NCBI GenBank assembly: GCA_031290755.1
Contig: JAITMY010000199.1
Location: forward strand, 1-10,302
Direction of reading: 5' to 3'
Source: Prevotellaceae bacterium
GTDB lineage: Bacteria > Bacteroidota > Bacteroidia > Bacteroidales > UBA932
Length of the DNA stretch: 10,302 nt
Shown here: positions 1 to 7,324 of the stretch, piece by piece
Layout: every line of letters starts with the position of its first letter
Numbering within the stretch: the stretch's first letter is position 1
Notes under the pieces: generated by a model
Database searches by the model: none
Told to the model about the DNA's origin: nothing
The model's input: only the letters and a program-made list of their open reading frames with translations
Position numbers and translations under genes: made by a program

Positions 1-35
1 AGCAGCAGCGCTACGGAAGTGAGAATTTTGTTCAT
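1..35 (-). CDS. Start of a probable exported or membrane protein, truncated by the left edge
   Basis: An ATG on the minus strand at 33-35 opens a frame that stays open to the window edge and reads MNKILTSVALL plus a final CT- codon, which is Leu whatever the third base. One Lys followed by a hydrophobic run is how a Sec signal peptide or N-terminal membrane anchor begins. It starts 28 bases after the stop of the macroglobulin gene, in the same direction, so it is probably co-transcribed with it. The leader between them is A/T-rich with no clear Shine-Dalgarno sequence. In many bacteria the macroglobulin gene is followed by penicillin-binding protein 1C (pbpC), but twelve residues are far too few to test that, and an outer-membrane or other secreted protein is equally possible. 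The function is not assigned. Confidence 0.6.
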   Translation of the reverse strand, partial: MNKILTSVALL

Positions 36-63
36 ACGAAATATTGTTTTTGAATGTTTTTGC

Positions 64-3000
64 TTACTCTATTTTTACGCTAATCCCCTCGCTGTGGGCG
101 GCCAGCTCGGGGGCATACATACATTGCAGGCTTGTGATGCCGTTTGAAAATTCGCCCTGCTGCGTGGCCAGCAGCTCGTACTCGAACACGTAGGCGCCCT
201 TGCGCAGCTGCGCGATGAAGAAGTTGGTGGCCACGTCGCGGGTCGATTCGTAGTAGCCTAAGCCGCCACTATGGCGGTACCCTGAGAGCACGTTGACCGG
301 CTCGAAGGCCGCTGCCCGCATGTCTTTGAGGTGCACGTAGTCCATGTCGCGGTCGGCGCGAATGGTGAGGCGCACCGTAACTTTTTCGCCCAGCTTGATG
401 GGCTTGCCGGGCGCCACCTCGCGCAGCGCGTCGCCGCTGGGCGTGTGCTCTTTCACGAACAGCCGCTTTTCAATTTGCACGCCCGCTTGCGCCGCCGTGA
501 TCTTGTCCAGCTGCTCGAAGTACTGCCAGTAGGCTGCGCCCCAAGCCGCGCCGGTGTTGGGGTTGCTCACGGAGATGTGCCCCATGTTGGGCGTTACCTC
601 GGCAGCGCTCCACGTTTTTTTGATGTAGCTCGTGCCCGCCTCTACCGCCTCGCCATCGGCCAGCAGCGGCTTGCCGCCCACCGTAACGTCGCAGGGCTTG
701 CCGTCGGCCAGCTGGCCGACGTTGCCGAGCAGCAGGGCGTACACCGCCTCGGCGGTGGCCTTGGTGGTAGGCCACTGCTGGGTTTGCTTTTGCTTGAGCA
801 GCCACAGCTGCATTTCGTTCACCGCCTGCTGGTCGCCTGCCACCTCGCTGTAGGCCTCGATGAGCAGCGCCTGCGCCTCGGTGGGGGTTTGGCGCTGCAT
901 CCAGCTGTTTTCGCTGCGCCAGTACATGCCTGCCTCGTCGCTGTGCAGGGCTGTTTCGGTGAGCGACTGCATGATTTGCGGCGGCGCTATGGTGTCGCCG
1001 TAGCGGTGCAGGGCCAGGGCTATCATGCCCTTGATGAAGGCCGGCTGCTGCGGCCAGTGCTGCTGCGCCTGCGCCTTGAAAAAGTTGAACGCCTCCTGCG
1101 CCCCTTGCGGCACGGGGCTTTGGGCGATGTGGAAGCTGCGGGCGTAGAGGTAGTGCACGGCGGTGTGGCTCAGGTGAACCTCCTTGTCGCAGTCTGCTTT
1201 GCGCTCGGCGGCCTGCCGCTTGATGTCGGCGAAATCGGCGGCGATGCGCGCGTCAGCGTAGCCCAGCGCCTCGGTTGGCGTTGCGGCGCTGCGTATGCCC
1301 AGCCGCCGCAGCCGCCCCATGCCTGCCACGATGAGCTGGGTGATGTGCCGGTCTTCACCCCCTCCGGCGAACCACGCAAACGCGCCGCTGGGGAGCTGCG
1401 CCTCTTGTAGCTTTTTCAGCGTTCGCTCCTGCTCGCTGTCCATGCGGTTGGGGTCGAACAGCGTGGCGATGCGGCGCCGCTGCTCGCTTTCGCCCTGTGC
1501 GCTGCGCAGCCACGGCGTTTCTTCGATGAGCAGCGACTTCAGCTCCTCGTTTTTTTCCAAGCTGGATTTCAGCGCCTCGGGCTGGTAGCTGCGCCACAGG
1601 TCAAACGTTCGCCTGATGGCGGCGCTGCTGCCGGCCACGTGCGCTGCCACGGCGTTGGCGTAGTAGCGGCTGAAGAGCTGCTCGGCGCACTCGTAGGGGT
1701 ACTCCATCAGGTAGGGCAGCGCCAGCACGGCGTGCCACGCGGGGTTGCCGGTGAACTCCACCGTGAGGGCGTGGCTGCGCAGCGTGGGGCTTTGGTGGGT
1801 CAGCAGCTTGCCCAGCTCGTAGCTTTTTGTTTGCTTGCCGCGAATGGGCAGGGGCAAGCTCTCCGTAACCAACATGCGGTTGGTGAGCACGGGGAGCGTG
1901 TTTTCCTCTCCGTCGGAGAAGTCGCCGCCGGTGGCGGTGATGCGGTAGGCCACGGCCTGTATGCCCTGCGGCACGTGCATTTTCCACCGCAGCGCCGCGC
2001 TGCCGTTGGCGGCGAGGGGTACGGTTTTTGCGCTGTCGTCGAGCAGCAAGCGGCTGGAAACGGCCTGCATGGTGAAGGCGTCGAAGAGCTGTAGCTGCGC
2101 GGAAGCGCTCAGCTTTTTGTCGGAAAGGTTGGTGAGCTTTGCGCTAAAAAAAAGTGTGTCGCCCTCGCGGAAAAAGCGCGGCGGGTTGGTGAATATCATC
2201 AGGCTTTTTTGCGCCACCAGCTCGCGCTGAATGCTGCCCACCTTGAGGTCGGGCGTCCACGCCAAGCCCTGCATTTTCCAGCGGGTTAGCGATTCGGGGA
2301 GGGTGAAGCTCACCGTGGCCTCGCCCTTCTCGTTGGTTTTTATTTGAGGGTAGAAGAAGGCCGTTTCGTTGAAGCTGGTGCGCACGGCGGGCGCTTCAGC
2401 GGCCACGGTCTGCTGCGCTTCTACCTCTGCGACGTCAGCGGCGGCGGCGTCGGCGGCGCTGACGTTTTTGCGCACGGCCATCATCATAGGGCGGGCGGCC
2501 ACGCCCCGGCTGGCCACGGCGGGCACTACTGCTTCATCGCCGTAGGCGATGCGTAGTGGCCGCAGCGCGTCGTAGGCACGGCTAAGCGGCGCCTCGTAGC
2601 GCGGTGGGTACGCCCTGCTTTGGACAATGCCGGTAGCTGTGCGAAAGGCGTAGGGCGTGGCTTCGCGGGGCGAGAGGCTGTTGTCCACCCAGGGAAAAAA
2701 GTGCCACTCCTGCGGGGCGAAGGCATCGAGCGCGGCGTCGTACATGGAGGCGAGCAGCTCGGCTGCCACGGCCTTGCCGTCCTCATCCTTAATGGTGATA
2801 CGCCACTCCTCGCGCTGCCCGGGTTGCAGCTTGTCGCGGAAGGTGGCGAACGCCACGCTCAACTTTTTGTGGCTGTAGGGCACGCTTACCACCTTGCTGC
2901 GGAGGTAGTAGCGATTGTCTTTCACGAAAAATAGCGATACGGAAACGCCGCCGCAGTGCTCCTCGGCAATGGGGAAGCTCGCCGCCTGAGGCTTGTCGGG

Positions 3001-6000
3001 GGCAAGGTTCAGCGTTTGCCGCTTGAGCAGCACGCCCCTGTGCCCTCTGATTTCGAGGGTTGCCCGCACGCCGGCAAAGCAGCTGCCGGCCACCAGCCGT
3101 AGGGTGCTGCCGGGGTGCAGGGAGTCGGCCAGCACGTCGAGCCACAGCGGCTCGGCGGGGGGCAGCTTGCTTTTTTCCGGTTGGCTGCCGGCGAAGTAGG
3201 TGGCGCTTTTCACCGTGTCGCCGCTGGCGTCGCAGGCCGTGAGCACGGCAACGTACCGGCCTGCCGGCCAGCTGCCGGCCTTGGCAACGGGGTAGGTGTC
3301 GGCAGCTTTGGTGTCGAAGGCGAGGGTGAGCATTCGCTTTTCGTGCGGCCAAGCGGCGGGGTCGTCCTCGTTGCCGTATGGCTCGTGGGGGAACAGCTGC
3401 GCGAATGTTTGCCGCGACATGACGAACTTGTCGGGGCGCGGCAGGCTGCGCGGATGCAGCGCTTGCGTGGGGTTGCGCAGCTTCCACACGGTGAGGCTCC
3501 CCTGCGCGTGCAGGGGCTGGCCGCTGAGGTTGGTCGCCGTGATTGTTACCGATTTCAGGCTGTCCAAGTTCACCTGCTCGCCAATGCTCGTGCGCACCAC
3601 CGGCGCATCGCTGTGGCACACCGGCACGGAGGTGGTGGCCTCGTGGGTTTCGCCGTTCACGTCGCTCACCGTCGCCCTGACTTCGTAGGTGAACAGCGGC
3701 CTGTCCTTCTTGTCCACCCCCTCGTCGGGTTCGGCGGTGAAGGTGATGCTGAACGAGCCGTCGGGTAGGGTGGTGGCCTCGCCCTCGCTGATTTCGCGGG
3801 TGGGCGATAGCGGCTGGCGCCCGCCGAGGCGGAGCAGCGGGAACACCGCGCTGCGGCGCACGCTGTAGCGCACTTGCGCACCGCCCACCGCGCTGCCCGC
3901 GTAGGCAACGGCCTTGCCGCGCACCGTGGCCTTGTCGCCCGGGCGGAGCTTGTCTGCTGTTGGCTCCAGCATCACCTCAAACTTTGGCCGCTTGTACTCC
4001 TCCACGCGGAAGAGTGCGCTGCCGCGGTTGAGGGAGGTGCGCAGGCTCCACTCGCCGGTTAGCCCGCCTGCGGGGAGCGTGAAGCTGCCGGCGAACGAGC
4101 CAAATTCGTTGGTGCGCACGTCGAGGCTTTCGAGCTGCTGCTCGTGCACGTCGTGCAGGCTTACCCGCAGGCTGTTGTCCGCTGCGGCCTCGGCGTGCAG
4201 CTCGTCTTTTGCCAGCATCACCAGCCCCTTGAAGTGCACGGTTTGCCCCGGACGATACACGCTGCGGTCGGTGAAAAAGCGCACCTGATGTTGAGGGTAC
4301 GGCTCGCGGTAGGCGTCGTGCAGGTAGAGGTCTTCGGCAGCGTAGGCGTCGCTGCCGTGCCTGAAGAGCATCGAGAGTCGCCAATATTTTTTATCCTGCT
4401 GCGCAACGACGATAGCGCCGCTGGTGTCGGCAGCGTAGGTGTCGGCGTACAGCACTTGGGCGGCTTTGTAGTCAAAGCGTTTGCTGTATAGCTGCATGGT
4501 GGCGCCGCCCAGCGGATGCCCCGTGGCGCGGTGCAGGACGGTAATTTCGGTCAGGCTGTCGAGCTGTTTTTTGACGTAGCCAATGCTTGTTGCCCAAATT
4601 TTACTTTCGGCTAAAATGGAAAGCTTGCCGCTATCTTGCGGCGCTATGGCGAGCAGCGCGTAGTAGCCTTCGGGCAGCGCCGGCATGGCAATTTCGGTGG
4701 TGTGGGGCTGGTAGTCGCCTGTGTCGGGCAGCGCCACCTCCCATATTTTGACGGCGTGGGGCAGCAGCAGCGCGTAGCGGGCGGTTTTTTCCTCGCTGCT
4801 TTCGCGCTTTTGGCGCAGCTCTTCCTCAAAGCTTGCGGGTAGCAGCGCGAGGCGCAGCGTAGGCATGTTTTTGTACCTCACGCTGGCCACGAAGGGGGTG
4901 TTGGGGAGCACGGCCTCGCCGGTGGTGATGTTCCCGTCGGGGGTTTCTATTTGCGCCTTGAGCGCGAGGCAACTTTTGGCGCCCATGCTGCCGGGGTGCT
5001 GCGCAATGGCTTGCTCGGCGAGGCGCAGGGCGGTGCGCTTTTCCCACTGCGGCGCGGGGTTTGCAAAAGGGTCGTAGCTATCGCCGAGCTTGCTGTGATG
5101 CTGCGCCATGCGAAGCAGGATTTCAGCCGAGGCGCGGTGGGCGGCATACTGCGCGGCCATGCCTTGCAGGGTGGCCACGTACAGGCTGTCCTTTTTGGGC
5201 AGCGCAGCGTGGCGGCAGACAAAGTCGAGGCGGTGCAGGTCGGCGTCTATCAGGGCGGTGGGGTCGCTGTCGGGCAGGTGGAAGGCGATGATTTTTTGCA
5301 GCAGGGTGATGGCGCGGAAGGTGAACGAAATGCTGTCGTGGTGCGCTATTTTGCACGCGGAAAACTGTGGCGCAGGTGCGAAATACTCGGCCTTGCTGAG
5401 CGTAAACATGTCGGCAGGTTGGGTTAGCTCCGCGTCGTTGTCGCGGTAAAAATCTGCCGCGCGAAAGGCCAGCACATCGAACAGCGTGGGGCGATACTTC
5501 TCCGATTCGTCCTGCCGGATTAGGATTGCGCTGTAGCTGCCCACGGGTATTTTTTGCAGCTCGCGCTCGTTGTGCAGCGAGGCGGCGTAGTGCCTTTCGC
5601 ACCGCTCAACTATTTTTCGCAGGTCGAAGGTGCGCACGTCAGATGCGGTGTCGCTGCCGGCCTGCACGGGGGTTCGCCTCACGATAGCCCAGCGGTTTGC
5701 GCGGTAGTGCTGCCAGTACAGCTCGGCGGCGATGGCGTGCAGCACGTTTTTGGCAGGGGCCTTCACCTCTTTTATCAGCGCCTCCACCTGCGCAATGGCG
5801 AGCACGTGCGCCTCCTCCCGATGCAGCCGCTGCGCCGCAATGCGGTACATGGCGGCGTTGGCTATTTGCGGTGCGTTGTTGTCGCGCAGCGCCTCGTCGA
5901 GAACGTGCTCCGCTATCTTCGCTGCCGACTGTGGCAAGCCTTTACTTAGCAAGCTATCTACCTGACGCCATTCAGCGTGGTAGCTGCTTGGCGCTGCCGT

Positions 6001-6051
6001 GGCCACCCCAGACAGTAGCCACAAGCCGGTAAATAAAAAAAACTTTTTCAT
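64..6051 (-). CDS. Secreted bacterial alpha-2-macroglobulin family protein with thioester motif
   Basis: This 1995-residue protein belongs to the family of broad-spectrum protease traps: cleavage of a bait segment triggers collapse and exposes a thioester that binds the protease. Residues 1-20 form a Sec signal peptide (MKKFFLFTGLWLL, cut near ATA/AP). There is no lipobox Cys, unlike the E. coli lipoprotein YfhM, so a soluble periplasmic form is inferred. Residues about 20-390 are a mostly helical N-terminal extension. An MG2-type domain carries SVYRPGQTV (Y599). A bait-region domain lies near 1060-1120 (FRDKLQPGQ), followed by a flexible Ala-rich linker ending near 1223. The central A2M domain starts near 1225 (ETAFFYPQIKTNEKGEA). 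The thioester motif CAEQ is at C1455-Q1458, within a helical thioester domain of about 1430-1775 that ends near WPTTKATAEAV. A C-terminal MG10-like domain covers about 1870-1985 (GYRHSGGLGYYESTRDVATN). The start chosen gives the signal peptide and lies 27 bases after the adaptor stop. The family is clear; the target proteases and any link to the upstream exporter are inference. Confidence 0.96.
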   Translation of the reverse strand: MKKFFLFTGLWLLSGVATAAPSSYHAEWRQVDSLLSKGLPQSAAKIAEHVLDEALRDNNAPQIANAAMYRIAAQRLHREEAHVLAIAQVEALIKEVKAPAKNVLHAIAAELYWQHYRANRWAIVRRTPVQAGSDTASDVRTFDLRKIVERCERHYAASLHNERELQKIPVGSYSAILIRQDESEKYRPTLFDVLAFRAADFYRDNDAELTQPADMFTLSKAEYFAPAPQFSACKIAHHDSISFTFRAITLLQKIIAFHLPDSDPTALIDADLHRLDFVCRHAALPKKDSLYVATLQGMAAQYAAHRASAEILLRMAQHHSKLGDSYDPFANPAPQWEKRTALRLAEQAIAQHPGSMGAKSCLALKAQIETPDGNITTGEAVLPNTPFVASVRYKNMPTLRLALLPASFEEELRQKRESSEEKTARYALLLPHAVKIWEVALPDTGDYQPHTTEIAMPALPEGYYALLAIAPQDSGKLSILAESKIWATSIGYVKKQLDSLTEITVLHRATGHPLGGATMQLYSKRFDYKAAQVLYADTYAADTSGAIVVAQQDKKYWRLSMLFRHGSDAYAAEDLYLHDAYREPYPQHQVRFFTDRSVYRPGQTVHFKGLVMLAKDELHAEAAADNSLRVSLHDVHEQQLESLDVRTNEFGSFAGSFTLPAGGLTGEWSLRTSLNRGSALFRVEEYKRPKFEVMLEPTADKLRPGDKATVRGKAVAYAGSAVGGAQVRYSVRRSAVFPLLRLGGRQPLSPTREISEGEATTLPDGSFSITFTAEPDEGVDKKDRPLFTYEVRATVSDVNGETHEATTSVPVCHSDAPVVRTSIGEQVNLDSLKSVTITATNLSGQPLHAQGSLTVWKLRNPTQALHPRSLPRPDKFVMSRQTFAQLFPHEPYGNEDDPAAWPHEKRMLTLAFDTKAADTYPVAKAGSWPAGRYVAVLTACDASGDTVKSATYFAGSQPEKSKLPPAEPLWLDVLADSLHPGSTLRLVAGSCFAGVRATLEIRGHRGVLLKRQTLNLAPDKPQAASFPIAEEHCGGVSVSLFFVKDNRYYLRSKVVSVPYSHKKLSVAFATFRDKLQPGQREEWRITIKDEDGKAVAAELLASMYDAALDAFAPQEWHFFPWVDNSLSPREATPYAFRTATGIVQSRAYPPRYEAPLSRAYDALRPLRIAYGDEAVVPAVASRGVAARPMMMAVRKNVSAADAAAADVAEVEAQQTVAAEAPAVRTSFNETAFFYPQIKTNEKGEATVSFTLPESLTRWKMQGLAWTPDLKVGSIQRELVAQKSLMIFTNPPRFFREGDTLFFSAKLTNLSDKKLSASAQLQLFDAFTMQAVSSRLLLDDSAKTVPLAANGSAALRWKMHVPQGIQAVAYRITATGGDFSDGEENTLPVLTNRMLVTESLPLPIRGKQTKSYELGKLLTHQSPTLRSHALTVEFTGNPAWHAVLALPYLMEYPYECAEQLFSRYYANAVAAHVAGSSAAIRRTFDLWRSYQPEALKSSLEKNEELKSLLIEETPWLRSAQGESEQRRRIATLFDPNRMDSEQERTLKKLQEAQLPSGAFAWFAGGGEDRHITQLIVAGMGRLRRLGIRSAATPTEALGYADARIAADFADIKRQAAERKADCDKEVHLSHTAVHYLYARSFHIAQSPVPQGAQEAFNFFKAQAQQHWPQQPAFIKGMIALALHRYGDTIAPPQIMQSLTETALHSDEAGMYWRSENSWMQRQTPTEAQALLIEAYSEVAGDQQAVNEMQLWLLKQKQTQQWPTTKATAEAVYALLLGNVGQLADGKPCDVTVGGKPLLADGEAVEAGTSYIKKTWSAAEVTPNMGHISVSNPNTGAAWGAAYWQYFEQLDKITAAQAGVQIEKRLFVKEHTPSGDALREVAPGKPIKLGEKVTVRLTIRADRDMDYVHLKDMRAAAFEPVNVLSGYRHSGGLGYYESTRDVATNFFIAQLRKGAYVFEYELLATQQGEFSNGITSLQCMYAPELAAHSEGISVKIE

Positions 6052-6078
6052 GCAGCGGATAAGCTTAGGTGTCCGTTA

Positions 6079-7203
6079 TCATTTTTTAGGCATCATCATG
6101 TTCATCATGTCCATTTTTTCGTGCCCGCGAATTTTGTCCTCCGCCGTCAGCCCTGCCTTCACCTCCATGTTGATGCCGTCGGAAAGCCCCACCTCCACAA
6201 AGCGTTTTTCAAAGGTTTGCTGGGGCGTTTCGGTTTTGAGCAGGTGCACAAAAGCGCTGTCGTTGCGGAACTCAAGGCAGCCCTCAGGGATGCTCAGCAC
6301 GCTGTCGGCGCGGGCAAGCACTATCTCGGCGTTGGCGCTGTAGCCGGCGCGAATATACACATCTTTGGGGATGGTGGCGGCAGCCTTTATTTCGAACAAA
6401 ATGGCGCCGTTTTCCTCCACGCCTTTGGGCGAAATGTACTCCAGCCGCGCGTTGAACTTCACGTTCTCCAGCGCCCCCACGGTGAGCGCAATGTTCATGC
6501 CCTCGTGCACCTTGCCCACGTCGGTTTCGTCCACCTTGCCGAGAAAAATCATGTCGCTCATGTCGGCAACGGCGGCAATGGTGGTGCCCTCGTTGAAGGT
6601 GTTGGACTGTATCACCGAGTTGCCCACCTTCACGGGCACGCTCAAAATCATGCCGGTGATGGTAGAGCGCACCTGCGTGGTGCTGTACGAGGTTGCGTTT
6701 TTCGAGATGCCGTCGCGGATGATGCTAAGCCTTTCGCGCGCCTGCGACAGCGCCTCCTCCTGCATGGTGAGGTCGGTGGCGGACTTCTGAAACTCCTCCT
6801 TGGCAATCACGCCCTGCTCGTAGAGCGCCTTTTGGCGGTCGTACACCTGCTGCACGTACTCAAGGTTGATTTGCTGCTGCCGCACGTTGGATTCGGCATC
6901 GCTCAGCTGCGACATTTCGGGGATGACTTTCACCTTAGCAATCACCTCGCCCGCCCTGATGGACTGCCCCGCTTCCTTGTACAGCTCGGCAATGATGCCG
7001 TTGATTTGCGGCTTGATGAACACCTCGTTGCGTGGCTCCACCGTGCCGGTGGCCACGGTTTTGTTCTCGATGGTTTTACGCACCGGCGTAACAATTTCGT
7101 ACACCACCTCTTTCGGTCGCGATTTTTTCCACAGGAACACAAAGGTTCCGACAACGATTACGCCCAGCAGCGCAAGCAGAATGATACGGATAATTTTTTT
7201 CAT
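6079..7203 (-). CDS. MacA/HlyD-type periplasmic adaptor of an ABC exporter
   Basis: This 374-residue membrane fusion protein should link the inner-membrane ABC permeases to an outer-membrane channel. It has one N-terminal transmembrane helix (about 4-25) after MKK and no lipobox. The first half of the lipoyl-like domain is near 60-95 (NGIIAELYKEAGQSIRAGEV). A Gln/Glu-rich coiled-coil hairpin covers about 97-165 (YDRQKALYEQGVIAKEEFQK). The second lipoyl half is near 180-212 (TITGMILSVPVKVGNSV). A beta-barrel covers about 213-290 (MIFLGKVDETDVGKVHEGM), and a membrane-proximal domain about 295-355. Domain order and length fit MacA-like adaptors. The C-terminus is odd: six Met occur within M364-M371, just after H361. 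The gene ends in TGA followed at once by an in-frame TAA. It lies 121 bases after the second permease, the largest gap in the cluster, and 27 bases before the macroglobulin. The substrate cannot be told: MacA relatives serve macrolides, peptides, siderophores and lipid-linked molecules. An RND-type adaptor is less likely because of the ABC neighbours. Confidence 0.93.
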   Translation of the reverse strand: MKKIIRIILLALLGVIVVGTFVFLWKKSRPKEVVYEIVTPVRKTIENKTVATGTVEPRNEVFIKPQINGIIAELYKEAGQSIRAGEVIAKVKVIPEMSQLSDAESNVRQQQINLEYVQQVYDRQKALYEQGVIAKEEFQKSATDLTMQEEALSQARERLSIIRDGISKNATSYSTTQVRSTITGMILSVPVKVGNSVIQSNTFNEGTTIAAVADMSDMIFLGKVDETDVGKVHEGMNIALTVGALENVKFNARLEYISPKGVEENGAILFEIKAAATIPKDVYIRAGYSANAEIVLARADSVLSIPEGCLEFRNDSAFVHLLKTETPQQTFEKRFVEVGLSDGINMEVKAGLTAEDKIRGHEKMDMMNMMMPKK

Positions 7204-7271
7204 AGTAGTTTTTTTATTTTGTTTCTTTCAGCGATTTAATAGATTTAGCGTTGATTTGAGATATGATACTT

Positions 7272-7300
7272 TCAGTTGTACGAAAATTTCGTACAACTGA
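7272..7300. repeat. Perfect 29-base inverted repeat between permease and adaptor genes
   Basis: Two 14-base arms, TCAGTTGTACGAAA and its exact reverse complement, flank a single central base at 7286. The repeat lies 24 bases past the stop of the second permease and 68 bases before the adaptor start, inside the only sizeable gap of the cluster. As RNA it would form a stem of about 12 bp with a loop of about 5 bases. On the coding strand it is followed by AAGTATCATATC, not a U-run, so it is not a standard intrinsic terminator. It could be a dimeric regulator's operator, a hairpin that shields the mRNA or sets different levels of the two halves of the operon, or a weak terminator. I could not find a convincing Bacteroidota promoter (TTTG/TAnnTTTG) beside it. 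Confidence 0.85.
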
Positions 7301-7324
7301 CTACCTTACCCTTTCTTTTTAATC

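Noticed and set aside
331..1410. A 359-codon open frame on the plus strand opposite the macroglobulin 3' part
   Set aside because: Its composition is typical of an antisense shadow (Leu, Arg, Gly, His, Val rich), and the opposite strand encodes conserved macroglobulin domains including the thioester domain.
2429..2466. CGTCAGCG and CGCTGACG arms forming a possible hairpin in the macroglobulin gene
   Set aside because: It lies wholly in the Ala-rich coding stretch, where repeated GCC/GAC codons readily give short complementary arms; there is no separate evidence of function.
3060..3285. Many CTGCCGGC copies, suggesting a dispersed DNA motif or uptake-like signal
   Set aside because: Several copies fall in frame on Ala-Gly-Ser codons (for example AGSC, AGSQPEK, AGSWPAG) of the macroglobulin, and none lies in a gap between genes. 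Codon preference and protein composition are enough to explain them.
6121..7239. A 372-codon open frame on the plus strand opposite the adaptor gene
   Set aside because: Its product is rich in His, Leu, Val and Arg without any recognisable domain, and it mirrors the adaptor gene almost exactly. In G+C-rich genes the antisense frame often lacks stops. The minus-strand protein has clear family motifs.
7272..7300. Reading the inverted repeat as a Rho-independent terminator
   Set aside because: On the coding strand the stem is followed by AAGTATCATATC, not a U-run. On the other strand a pyrimidine-rich stretch begins only about 10 bases later, and no plus-strand gene needs ending there.
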